NCBI GenBank assembly: GCA_017502845.1
Contig: JAFVUE010000004.1
Coordinates: forward strand, 1-64,000
DNA length: 64,000 nt
Direction of reading: 5' to 3'
Source of the DNA: Clostridia bacterium
GTDB taxonomy: Bacteria; Bacillota; Clostridia; UMGS1810
Part shown: piece by piece, positions 1 through 6,970 of the stretch
Position numbering within the stretch: the first letter of the stretch is position 1
Layout of the letters: each line of letters begins with the position of its first letter
Program-made: the position numbers and the translations under genes
Notes under the pieces: generated by a model
Told to the model about the DNA's origin: nothing
What the model saw: only the letters and a program-made list of their open reading frames with translations
Databases searched by the model: none

Positions 1-35
1 CGGTTTTGAAAGGCAATTTACCGCAAATAGTTCAT

Positions 36-74
36 AAAAAATCCCGAAATACGTCAGTATTACGGGATTTTTTC
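36..74. terminator. Bidirectional hairpin terminator
   Basis: An 11-bp perfect inverted repeat (AAAAAATCCCG at 36-46 and CGGGATTTTTT at 63-73) is flanked by A and T runs, so it can act on either strand. It most likely ends a gene lying upstream of the window. No coding region is seen in bases 1-266. Confidence 0.7.
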
Positions 75-136
75 TTTTTCCTATTTACGACAAAATTTCT
101 CTTTCAAAACTGCTTTGCACCTTAAAACAAAAGGTT

Positions 137-225
137 TTTAGTACAGAACGAGGCAAAAGTGCGAAGGAATCCTGACGGATTTCAAGTACTTTTAACGAAG
201 TTATGTGCAAAAACATACAGTTTAA
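137..225. repeat. Diverged copy of a palindromic intergenic repeat
   Basis: The core (ACGAGGCAAAA, then AATCCTGACGGATT, then AGTACTTTTAACGAAG) matches, with scattered differences, a stretch near 52793-52855 (GCGAGGCAAAA, AATCCTTGACGGATT, AGTATTTTAACAAAG). The small internal palindrome AATCC-GGATT is kept in both. The similarity is direct; membership of a genome-wide family is inference from two copies only. Confidence 0.55.
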
Positions 226-266
226 GGCGATTTATCCCTATGGAGCACCGCCTAAGGAAGTCCTTT

Positions 267-742
267 TTATGTGTCATATATGTTTATTATTTCGACACCT
301 TTCTTCAAAGCATATTCATATACTTTCTTCGTTCCGCTTTTGTGCTTTTTGTTTCTGTGTTTTTCAACGTCATAATAAAGAACACAAACATCACTTTTAT
401 CAATCATTTCAAAATTTCTTTCCAGATACACTGCCTTTCCTGCATTGATTATTTTCAAGGGGAAATATGTTTCTTCATATTTTTCAAGTAGATATTTCTC
501 GTAATTGTCATCTATGCAGGGGAATTCTGCTCGTATATAAACTCTTTTTATATGAGGATATATTTTTTGAAGGTCAGTAACAACACTATAACACAAGTCA
601 TCAAACTCACTATTGCTTCCAAATATAAAGGTTTTAATGCCGTTGTTTTCTATTAATGTTCTCACAATTGTCCGTAAAAGGAACACCGTTTTTCAGTTGA
701 ATCAACTTTTCTGTGTCCGATAAAACAGCAAGTTTTAGCCAT
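267..742 (-). pseudogene. SLOG/DUF1273-like protein, frameshifted
   Basis: The 139-residue open frame (GTG at 686) lacks a normal beginning. Upstream on the same strand, in another frame, an ATG at 742 gives MAKTCCFIGHRKVDSTEK, the N-terminal FxGHR signature of small SLOG/DUF1273-type Rossmann proteins. The downstream frame continues with TFIFGSNSEFDDLC and ends INIYDT. Adding one A to the AAAAA run near 690 joins the two frames into a protein of about 158 residues. Such proteins are thought to bind nucleotide-like ligands; no specific function is known for this one. It may be a real mutation, slippage-rescued, or a sequencing error. It is divergent from an XRE regulator. Confidence 0.6.
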
Positions 743-799
743 AAGTCCACCGCATCTTTATTTAATTTATTGAATGTTTTATATAATTATACCACACAC

Positions 800-909
800 A
801 AGTTGAATTTGAAAGAGAAAAAGTAACTTTTGTTGAATATTTAATTGAATTATTCAACTTGTATCTTGTTTTATGTTCGAGATACGTTGGCTATACTTAT
901 AGTATAATA
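800..909. promoter_or_regulatory. Divergent control region with repeated GTTGAA/TTCAAC boxes
   Basis: Between the frameshifted SLOG gene and the XRE gene lie AAGTTGAA (800-807), GTTGAATA (832-839) and TATTCAACTT (851-860). The last two form an inverted repeat and the first is the reverse complement of TTCAACTT. A second dyad, TATAC-N5-GTATA (892-906), overlaps a TATAAT-like box at 903-908 preceding the XRE start. These are candidate binding sites for the adjacent XRE protein; binding is inferred only from position and symmetry. Confidence 0.45.
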
Positions 910-931
910 TCTGTTATGGTCGAGGTTGAAT

Positions 932-1267
932 ATGAACATAGAACTTGATTTTAAGAAAATCGGTGCGAGAATACAGAAATGCCGACTCGAAAAGAAAATG
1001 ACACAGGCAGAACTTGCCGAAAAGATAGATACCAATCAAAAACATTTATCAAGGATTGAGGGCGGTTATCACAGGTCAACGCTTGATGCTGTTGTTGCTA
1101 TTGCAAAGGCGTTGGATGTTTCGGTTGATTATCTTATTGCCGATTTTGATGACAGCAACAATCCAAGCACTTTGCAGGTTATTTTAGATGACATCCGCGA
1201 TATGACACCCATGCAGTTGGAAATGTTGCAGGAAAATATTAAAACGATTAAAAAACTTTCCAAATAA
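932..1267 (+). CDS. XRE-family helix-turn-helix regulator
   Basis: This 111-residue protein has an N-terminal lambda-repressor-like HTH (about residues 7-62): IGARIQKCRLEKKMTQAELA, then the recognition-helix region NQKHLSRIE. A C-terminal acidic tail contains DDIRDMTPMQLEMLQ, which may help dimerisation. The ATG at 932 is preferred over an in-frame TTG at 926 because GGTCGAGG lies 6 bases before it. It stands alone, divergent from the broken SLOG gene, with dyad sequences in the shared control region, so local autoregulation is likely. A hairpin terminator follows directly. The cellular target is unknown. Confidence 0.85.
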   Translation: MNIELDFKKIGARIQKCRLEKKMTQAELAEKIDTNQKHLSRIEGGYHRSTLDAVVAIAKALDVSVDYLIADFDDSNNPSTLQVILDDIRDMTPMQLEMLQENIKTIKKLSK

Positions 1268-1270
1268 TTA

Positions 1271-1297
1271 AGGACTTCCTTTCAGGAAGTCCTTTTC
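1271..1297 (+). terminator. Terminator of the XRE gene
   Basis: A 9-bp stem (AGGACTTCC/GGAAGTCCT) with a 5-base loop is followed by a T run. It begins four bases after the XRE stop codon. Confidence 0.8.
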
Positions 1298-1341
1298 AAT
1301 TGTGCTTTTCGTCTTTCCACTAATTTCAGCAATTTTTTCGG

Positions 1342-1370
1342 TTGAAAATTTGTGCATAAAATGGTATACT
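1342..1370 (+). promoter_or_regulatory. Sigma-A type promoter for the DUF1538 gene
   Basis: TTGAAA (1342-1347), a 17-base spacer and TATACT (1365-1370) match the consensus architecture. The gene starts 50 bases downstream at 1420 with AGGAGA as ribosome binding site. Confidence 0.7.
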
Positions 1371-1419
1371 GTAAAACGCGAATGTGTTTTTCGCAATAGA
1401 GAAAGTCAGGAGAAAATAA

Positions 1420-1908
1420 ATGTCCCACATCTTCTCATCAGTAAAAGAATCGCTGACGTCTGTTCTGCCGATAGCAATAATAGTTCTTATCTTGTCAATG
1501 GTCTTCGTACCCCTTGATACAGGTGTTTTGGTGCTGTTCCTTTTCGGAACGGTGTCCCTTATCCTGGGTATGAGTTTCTTTACCGTTGGTTCGGGTATTT
1601 CAATGGAGCCCCTGGGCGACGGTATCGGTAAAACACTTAACAAAGACAGCAAGATTATACTCCCGCTCATTGTTTGCTTTATCCTCGGATTCATTATAAC
1701 CATTTCCGAGCCCGACCTTCAGGTCCTTGCAGAGCAGGTGCCCACCATACCCAATCTGACGCTTATTTTTTGCGTTGGTATTGGCGTGGGCGTGTTCCTC
1801 TCAGTATCCCTTATAAGAAACAAGAAGAACATCTCGCTCCGCACATTGCTGATGATTTTTTACGGACTTATCATTGCTCTCCCTGCGGAGAAAGCGTATA
1901 AGATATAA
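1420..1908 (+). CDS. DUF1538-type membrane protein, half length
   Basis: This 162-residue integral membrane protein has about four to five hydrophobic segments: residues 13-31, 35-58, 80-96, 111-130 and 143-155. It resembles the first repeat of DUF1538 transporter-like proteins (VKESLTSVLPIAIIV, SFFTVGSGISMEPLG), which normally carry two such repeats and are about 450-500 residues long. Here the sequence stops in LIIALPAEKAYKI and a strong terminator follows at once, so the second half is missing. It may be a truncated remnant or a single-domain version acting as an oligomer. A good promoter and ribosome site argue that it is still expressed. Substrate unknown. Confidence 0.65.
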   Translation: MSHIFSSVKESLTSVLPIAIIVLILSMVFVPLDTGVLVLFLFGTVSLILGMSFFTVGSGISMEPLGDGIGKTLNKDSKIILPLIVCFILGFIITISEPDLQVLAEQVPTIPNLTLIFCVGIGVGVFLSVSLIRNKKNISLRTLLMIFYGLIIALPAEKAYKI

Positions 1909-1911
1909 ATT

Positions 1912-1946
1912 AAAAAGGGCATATCCTGCAGGATACGCCCTTTTTT
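1912..1946. terminator. Bidirectional terminator
   Basis: A stem of AAAAAGGGCATATCC against GGATACGCCCTTTTTT with a TGCA loop lies between converging genes and has T runs on both strands. Confidence 0.85.
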
Positions 1947-1964
1947 AATGCATTATTTTAACTC

Positions 1965-2171
1965 TTACGCGTTTGCACCGCTCATAATCTCGGAAATAAT
2001 GTCCAGAACTTTCTGATGACAACCACCGCAACCTGTTGAGCAGTTTGTAACTTCCTGTATATTCTTGAATGTGCTGAGCACGTCGTCAAACTTTGTGTGA
2101 TTGTGAAGCGCCTCTGCGATGTCGTTGTAACTAACCTGTTTGCAATTGCAGACTATATAATTTTCTACCAT
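1965..2171 (-). CDS. BFD-like [2Fe-2S] binding protein
   Basis: This 68-residue protein carries the four-cysteine pattern of bacterioferritin-associated-ferredoxin-like domains: CNC at residues 8-10 and CSTGCGGC near 44-51, separated by a short helical region. Members of this fold bind a 2Fe-2S cluster and serve as small electron carriers or as domains of reductases such as NirB. The gene stands alone between a terminator and the next minus-strand gene, 23 bases downstream of it, so the two may be co-transcribed. The redox partner is not apparent; the ferritin/rubrerythrin genes at 29-31 kb are too far away to link by context. Confidence 0.8.
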   Translation of the reverse strand: MVENYIVCNCKQVSYNDIAEALHNHTKFDDVLSTFKNIQEVTNCSTGCGGCHQKVLDIISEIMSGANA

Positions 2172-2194
2172 AGTGATTTGCCTCTTTTCCGTTA

Positions 2195-2746
2195 TTATAA
2201 GATTATTGCAACAACACTGAGAGCAATTGCTGCAACAATACCAATGGAGAGAATAACTGTCTGGATAACAAATTTCTTTTTCTGTGCCCCTTTTTCCTTG
2301 TTGATTCTTTCATATACAGCATTTATCTCTTCGTAGAGATTCTTGATCTCGTTGGATACGATGAGTTTGAAACTTTCTGATTCTTCCTTCGCGTCTTCGA
2401 TTGACACTTTCAGGATATCAAGTTCTTTGTTTATCTGTTTAACGATTTCTTCAATGTCATCGGTTTTCTTGATAAATTCAGAATAATCAGCACCCTTGCT
2501 CTCAAGGAGTCGTTTTTCCTTTTCTGCCTTGCGTGTAGTGCGCCAGTCGTTGAATTTATCTATAAGACTTTCCGCAACGCCTGAGCGCTCGGAAATCCAG
2601 TCCCTTCCCATTTCTGCAACTGTTGACGTTTTTTCTCCTGCTTTCTTGGCAAGTTCACCTGCACCTTTGCCTATCTTTTTTGCTGCATCTTCGGCACCTT
2701 TTCCGACTACCTTTGCAAATTCTTTTGTTTTAGACCAAACTCCCAT
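2195..2746 (-). CDS. Tail-anchored coiled-coil protein
   Basis: The predicted 183-residue protein starts at ATG 2746, since the GGGGGG stretch just upstream is the ribosome binding site rather than codons of a longer frame. The N-terminal part is rich in Lys, Gly and Ala (VGKGAEDAAKKIGKGAGE), like amphipathic membrane-associating repeats. The middle (about 85-155) is a charged heptad-like coiled coil (EIVKQINKELDILK). The C-terminus is one hydrophobic segment (about 162-183) with no tail beyond it, giving C-tail-anchored topology. No known family was recognised. Possible roles are membrane-stress or scaffold functions; this is conjecture. Confidence 0.65.
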   Translation of the reverse strand: MGVWSKTKEFAKVVGKGAEDAAKKIGKGAGELAKKAGEKTSTVAEMGRDWISERSGVAESLIDKFNDWRTTRKAEKEKRLLESKGADYSEFIKKTDDIEEIVKQINKELDILKVSIEDAKEESESFKLIVSNEIKNLYEEINAVYERINKEKGAQKKKFVIQTVILSIGIVAAIALSVVAIIL

Positions 2747-2916
2747 AATTAAACCCCCCATATGTAAAAAATATTAAACACTGTAAACGATTGATAATCT
2801 GCCATCTTTATTCTAACACTTTTTTCTGCTTTTTGCAATGAATTTCGACATTTTTCTTCCGAGAATAACTCTTGTTTTCACCTTTGCACAAAATACGACA
2901 ATATTTGCGAAAATGT

Positions 2917-2945
2917 TTGCAATGAAAGAGGAAATATGGTATACT
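2917..2945 (+). promoter_or_regulatory. Promoter of the acyl-ligase operon
   Basis: TTGCAA (2917-2922), a 17-base spacer and TATACT (2940-2945) precede the start at 2993, which has GAGGTG as its ribosome site. This promoter would drive the five tightly packed genes 2993-6864. Confidence 0.7.
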
Positions 2946-2992
2946 GCACTTGTTGACAAATAGATTTGAATTCTGTGCAGATGAGGTGTACT

Positions 2993-4903
2993 ATGGACAG
3001 CAACTTAAAGAGGATAATTGCAGAAAACAATTCTGCCCTGGAAAGTTCGAAAATGAATTTTCAGACGCTTTATACAATTATGTTTGCTAACAGCGGAGTC
3101 ATCGCCGAGGATAATAACGGCGTGTCAATAAATGAATATACATACGCTGATGTCCGCAACCGCATTGAAGAGGTTTCCTGTGCACTCCATGAGAGAATCG
3201 GCGCAACCGGCGGTTTCGTTGGATTGGAGATGGAAAACTCCATTGACTGGATCGTGGCATTCTGGGCAATCCTCCGAAGCGGAAACAAACCTTATCTTAT
3301 TAATTGCCGCCACCCCGAATCACTTGCAAATTCCGCATTGAAGACACTCGGCATCAGATACATCGTGGGCAATGGCGAGAGCCGCCTTGACGGGGAGTTT
3401 ATAGATATCAAAACACTCACAACGGCAAACAGATTTGATGGGGTGTTTGAGGATGAGATAGCACTTTCTACATCTGCCACATCACTTAAGGAAACAATCT
3501 GTTTCTATGGCGGTAAGGAGATAGCAACACAGATTCTCAATATGAAAGGGTTTATCCGAGAGTATCCCGAGATTGCAAAGAAGCATAACGGCAGAATAAA
3601 GAATCTGGCGTTCCTGCCGTTTTACCATATTTTCGGGCTGATAGCAGTTTACTTCTGGTTCACGTTTTTCGGGCAGACAGTTGTTTTTATGAAAAACTAC
3701 TCATCCGACACAATTCTCAAAACCTGCAAGAAACACGGTGTAACACATATCTTCGCCGTTCCGCTTCTGTGGCACACAATCGAAAATGCGGTTATGAAGA
3801 AGGCGAAAGAGGGAGGAGAAAAGAAAGTCCGGAAATTGAGGAAGGGCGTTAAAATCTGCACTTCCATTCAGAATATCTTCCCACGCCTGGGAATGAAGAT
3901 CGCCCAGAAGATTATGGGTGAGGTTACGGAGCAACTTTTCGGAAATACGCTTTGTTTCTGCATATCGGGCGGAAGTTACATAAGACAGTCTGCCCTGGAA
4001 CTTATCAACGGATTGGGCTATAATCTTCATAACGGCTACGGCATGAGCGAAATCGGAATCACTTCCGTAGAACTTCGCACACGCCCCAAACACAAAAATC
4101 TTAACTCCATAGGCAAACCTTTTGATTCCGTCGAGTATAAAATTGATGAAAACGGAATTCTCAACGTCAAGGGCTCGTCCATCTGCAGCAAACTGTGGAT
4201 TAACGGTGAACCACAGGAAATGGACGGATGGTTCTGCACAGGGGACAATATGGAGATGCGGGACGGATATTATTACATCAAAGGCCGTGTAGGGGATATG
4301 ATTATCGGCGAAAACGGTGAGAACATCAATCCCGACGTGATTGAGCAGAATTTTGACCTTCCCGAAGCGGAGAATTTCTGTATCCTCGGTCTTGAAACCG
4401 AGGGCAGGAAAACCGTTTCCATGATTGTTCAACTGGGCAGATACATGAGCACACAGAAGAAAAATGACCTTTTGGACAAAATTACAGAAACAAACAAATC
4501 TCTGCCAATAACATCCCGGGTACAGAAAATATATTGCACCTGCGACAACCTCTGCGCCGCAACTGCGGTTAAAGTGAGCAGAAGTTATGTTTTAAGAGCA
4601 GTTGCAAACGGAGATATAACCCTTGCGGAGTATAAGAAAGACGTTTCCGTCGGCGAAACGGAAGCCGACTACAGCCCCGAACTGTTAAAGGACGTTACGG
4701 AAATCGTGGCAAAAGCTCTCGATATCCCTGCAGAGAGCATCGATGCAAACGCCAACATTATGATTGACCTGGGTGCAGACAGTATGCAGTACTTCTCAAT
4801 CCTTACGGCAATAGCAGAGAAGTTTTCCGTGTCCTCATCTGAAAAAACAATTTCAAGTTATACCGTTCATGAAATCTGTCAATATCTCGAAAGGCATATC
4901 TGA
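2993..4903 (+). CDS. AMP-dependent acyl ligase fused to acyl carrier protein
   Basis: This 636-residue protein pairs an adenylate-forming domain (about 25-540) with a C-terminal ACP (about 555-636). Recognisable core motifs are LPFYHIFGL (208-216), NGYGMSEIG (347-355), GWFCTGD (412-418) and GRVGD (431-435). The ATP phosphate-binding loop, normally TSGTTGxPK, reads STSATSLKE (159-167), so it is degenerate, though a lysine is kept. The ACP has the LGADSM motif with Ser597 for phosphopantetheine. The likely job is to activate an acyl acid as acyl-AMP and load it on its own carrier for the two acyltransferases that follow. ATG 2993 is chosen over the TTG at 2966 because GAGGTG precedes it. Substrate unknown. 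Confidence 0.8.
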   Translation: MDSNLKRIIAENNSALESSKMNFQTLYTIMFANSGVIAEDNNGVSINEYTYADVRNRIEEVSCALHERIGATGGFVGLEMENSIDWIVAFWAILRSGNKPYLINCRHPESLANSALKTLGIRYIVGNGESRLDGEFIDIKTLTTANRFDGVFEDEIALSTSATSLKETICFYGGKEIATQILNMKGFIREYPEIAKKHNGRIKNLAFLPFYHIFGLIAVYFWFTFFGQTVVFMKNYSSDTILKTCKKHGVTHIFAVPLLWHTIENAVMKKAKEGGEKKVRKLRKGVKICTSIQNIFPRLGMKIAQKIMGEVTEQLFGNTLCFCISGGSYIRQSALELINGLGYNLHNGYGMSEIGITSVELRTRPKHKNLNSIGKPFDSVEYKIDENGILNVKGSSICSKLWINGEPQEMDGWFCTGDNMEMRDGYYYIKGRVGDMIIGENGENINPDVIEQNFDLPEAENFCILGLETEGRKTVSMIVQLGRYMSTQKKNDLLDKITETNKSLPITSRVQKIYCTCDNLCAATAVKVSRSYVLRAVANGDITLAEYKKDVSVGETEADYSPELLKDVTEIVAKALDIPAESIDANANIMIDLGADSMQYFSILTAIAEKFSVSSSEKTISSYTVHEICQYLERHI

Positions 4904-4905
4904 TT

Positions 4906-5562
4906 ATGAAAAAAAGCGATAAAATGAGCCGTCTTGTTTTAGGGTTTGTAAAACTGACGGGAGTACTCCCTGCATATCTGTTTCTCAAACCGAAAGTATA
5001 CAAAGTAAATAAATCCTCAAAGAGATTCCTGCCGAAGAAGGCAATTCTTATGTCAAACCACGTGTCTCTTCTTGATTTTGTGTTGTACGTTCTCATATTT
5101 TTATGGAGAAATATTTACTTCTTAATCGCAGAGGTTATGTTCAACAAAGGCAAACTTTTTGCCTGGTTTCTGTATAAGATAGGCGGTATCTTCGTTGACA
5201 GGAATGCCTGTAACTTTTCTTTTGTGGAAGAATCGCTGGATGTTCTGGAAAACAACGGGGTTGTGGGAATCTTCCCCCAGGGACGTCTCCCCGTGAACGG
5301 AAAGCCATTCCCATATAAACCCGGCATTGTTCTCGTTGCTCTGCGCACCGATGCACCCATAGTTCCCGTTTATACCGACGGCAACTATGGACTGTTCAAG
5401 CGCACTCACGTTATCATCGGCGAAGAGATTTATTTGAAAGATTACATCAACCACGACGGAGAGGTTACTAACGAAGAAATTGCATCGCTTACAAAAATGC
5501 TTGAAGAAAAGAATTATGCATTAAAAGAAGAACTGGAAAAGAGGATGTGCAAAAAAGCATGA
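4906..5562 (+). CDS. PlsC-type acyltransferase (first of pair)
   Basis: This 218-residue member of the lysophospholipid acyltransferase superfamily has the catalytic NHxxxxD motif as NHVSLLD (His52, Asp57) and an acceptor-binding block FPQGR (123-127) in place of the usual FPEGTR. Hydrophobic stretches near 12-28 and 58-78 suggest membrane association. It begins two bases after the acyl-ligase/ACP gene and overlaps the next acyltransferase by four bases (ATGA), so the three are translationally coupled. It would transfer an acyl chain from ACP to a glycerol-phosphate-like or other hydroxyl or amine acceptor. The change from Glu to Gln in the FP(E/Q)G block hints at an unusual acceptor. Confidence 0.8.
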   Translation: MKKSDKMSRLVLGFVKLTGVLPAYLFLKPKVYKVNKSSKRFLPKKAILMSNHVSLLDFVLYVLIFLWRNIYFLIAEVMFNKGKLFAWFLYKIGGIFVDRNACNFSFVEESLDVLENNGVVGIFPQGRLPVNGKPFPYKPGIVLVALRTDAPIVPVYTDGNYGLFKRTHVIIGEEIYLKDYINHDGEVTNEEIASLTKMLEEKNYALKEELEKRMCKKA

Positions 5563-6221
5563 AAGAACAGAAAAGAAAAAAAGCAAAGCTTTTTAATCTG
5601 AAGATGTTCCCCCTGGATATTGCCAAGATTTTGTGTACCCCTACGCTTCTGTTTTTCCGTATTAAGAAGATATACACATCCGATACGGCAAAGAAGAAAT
5701 TAAGAGGGGGAATGCTTATCGCGGCAAACCACACCTGCATTATGGACCCCCTGATCCTCTGCGCGTGTTTCTGGTACAGGAGGATATTCTATCTCACAGC
5801 AGAAGCCGTTATGGACAGAAAGAAACTTCGTGGTTTTTTGCTGAAAAAGTTGGGTTGTGTCAGGATAAACCGGGATATATGCGACATTGAATCAATCAGA
5901 TCCGCAACCGACGTGGTAAAGAATGGCCATGTTCTCGCACTCTTCCCACAGGGCGGAATCAAAGAAGACAATATAGAATCAATCAAGTCGGGAATAATTC
6001 TTCTCGCCATGCAATCGCGTGTCCCAATCGTTCCCTGCTATATACATAATAAAAGTGGTTTCGGCGACAGAAACTGCGTTGTTATAGGAGATCCCATCGA
6101 TATTTTTGAGAACGGCACTTTCCCTGCAATGAAAGAGATAAACAACCTTGCACAAACCGTTATGGAGAAAATGACGGAATGCAAGGCCATATATGAAGAA
6201 AGTAAGGAGAAGAGAAAATGA
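5559..6221 (+). CDS. PlsC-type acyltransferase (second of pair)
   Basis: This 220-residue acyltransferase resembles its upstream neighbour. It has NHTCIMD (His58, Asp63) and FPQGG (129-133), again with Gln instead of Glu. The two probably arose by duplication and may act at successive positions, as PlsB/PlsC-like steps do. ATG 5559 overlaps the previous stop (ATGA); a GTG at 5547 is possible but has poor spacing from its ribosome site. Its stop overlaps the ACP start by four bases. It carries a basic N-terminus (KEQKRKKAK) and no clear signal peptide, consistent with a peripheral membrane protein on the cytoplasmic face. Confidence 0.8.
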   Translation: MKEQKRKKAKLFNLKMFPLDIAKILCTPTLLFFRIKKIYTSDTAKKKLRGGMLIAANHTCIMDPLILCACFWYRRIFYLTAEAVMDRKKLRGFLLKKLGCVRINRDICDIESIRSATDVVKNGHVLALFPQGGIKEDNIESIKSGIILLAMQSRVPIVPCYIHNKSGFGDRNCVVIGDPIDIFENGTFPAMKEINNLAQTVMEKMTECKAIYEESKEKRK

Positions 6222-6463
6222 TAACAATTGAGATTCTGAAAGAATTGTTTGAGACAATTTTCGGTCAGGAACTTAACCTTGACGGCATCAGCGAATCATC
6301 GGATTTGAGAAAAGATATCGGTATGAATTCCATTTCGTTCCTGTATATGGCAATGGTTATGGAAGAGAAATACGGAATTAAGTTCAATAACGACGATTTT
6401 GAGAAGATCGCCACCGTCAAAGATGTTATGGAAACAGTTGAAAGCAAGGTGCAGTCCCGATGA
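6218..6463 (+). CDS. Acyl carrier protein
   Basis: This 81-residue four-helix carrier protein is acidic, with the attachment site GMNSIS (Ser38) instead of the usual GxDS: Asn replaces the conserved Asp before the serine. The Ser that takes 4'-phosphopantetheine is present, and a transferase of the Sfp type lies at 16698-17309. It is translationally coupled on both sides (4-base overlaps with the acyltransferase and with the LRAT-like gene). It is probably a dedicated carrier for this cluster, separate from the housekeeping fatty-acid ACP, which is not in the window. The variant site may affect recognition by the transferase. Confidence 0.85.
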   Translation: MITIEILKELFETIFGQELNLDGISESSDLRKDIGMNSISFLYMAMVMEEKYGIKFNNDDFEKIATVKDVMETVESKVQSR

Positions 6464-6864
6464 ACTGGACAGATAATGCACCTGTTTACGGGGATATGAT
6501 CCGCGTGAAAGTGAAGTTTTATCATCACTACGGAATTTTCGTGGATGAAAACACCGTTATACAGTTCGGTCTCCCTGACAATTCAGGCACACCACCCGAT
6601 GAAATCCAAGTTATGACGACGGATATAGCCACATTCGCAAACGGCGAATTTGTTGAGTGTGCGTCTCTTACCAAAGCGGAGAAAAAGCAACACCGCACAC
6701 CTGACGAGATTGTAAAGATTGCAACGTCTCGCCTTGGCGAACGCGGATATAATATCTTAAACAACAATTGCGAACATTTTGCCAATGAATGTTATTTCGG
6801 AGAAAGAAGATCTTTCCTGGACGATGTCCGCCATAAAATCAGACACAAACTCAATGCGAAATAA
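6460..6864 (+). CDS. LRAT-like permuted papain-fold protein
   Basis: This 134-residue protein matches the lecithin:retinol-acyltransferase/NlpC-P60 permuted papain fold. An early HHYGIF block supplies the catalytic His (His22/23), and NCEHFANECYFGE (103-115) supplies the nucleophile Cys104. LRAT-like enzymes form an acyl-Cys intermediate and act as phospholipid acyltransferases or thiol hydrolases. No signal peptide or membrane segment is seen. The gene overlaps the ACP by four bases and ends the five-gene run, which suggests that it transfers or removes an acyl chain made by the cluster. The link between this fold and an ACP/PlsC operon in Clostridia is not one I know as described. Confidence 0.75.
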   Translation: MNWTDNAPVYGDMIRVKVKFYHHYGIFVDENTVIQFGLPDNSGTPPDEIQVMTTDIATFANGEFVECASLTKAEKKQHRTPDEIVKIATSRLGERGYNILNNNCEHFANECYFGERRSFLDDVRHKIRHKLNAK

Positions 6865-6872
6865 GAATCCGA

Positions 6873-6903
6873 CCCGATAATGCAATCAAATATTGCTGTC
6901 GGG
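6873..6903 (+). other. Two-part hairpin after the LRAT-like gene
   Basis: CCCGA (6873-6877) pairs with TCGGG (6899-6903) and GCAAT (6882-6886) with ATTGC (6892-6896). There is no T run, so it is not a plain terminator. It may be an RNA-stability structure for the operon's 3' end. Confidence 0.35.
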
Positions 6904-6931
6904 CACCCGGGAGCCATGTTGTTTTCGCAAT

Positions 6932-6970
6932 AAAAAACACCCCTTGACCGACAAGTCAAGGGGCTTTATT
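6932..6970. terminator. Bidirectional terminator between converging genes
   Basis: A 9-bp stem (CCCCTTGAC/GTCAAGGGG) has an A run before and T-rich sequence after, between the LRAT-like gene and the convergent deacetylase gene. Confidence 0.8.

Noticed and set aside
159-491. Plus-strand frame over the SLOG-like gene
   Set aside because: It lies antisense to a gene with clear family motifs and has a low-complexity, Phe-rich composition typical of antisense frames.
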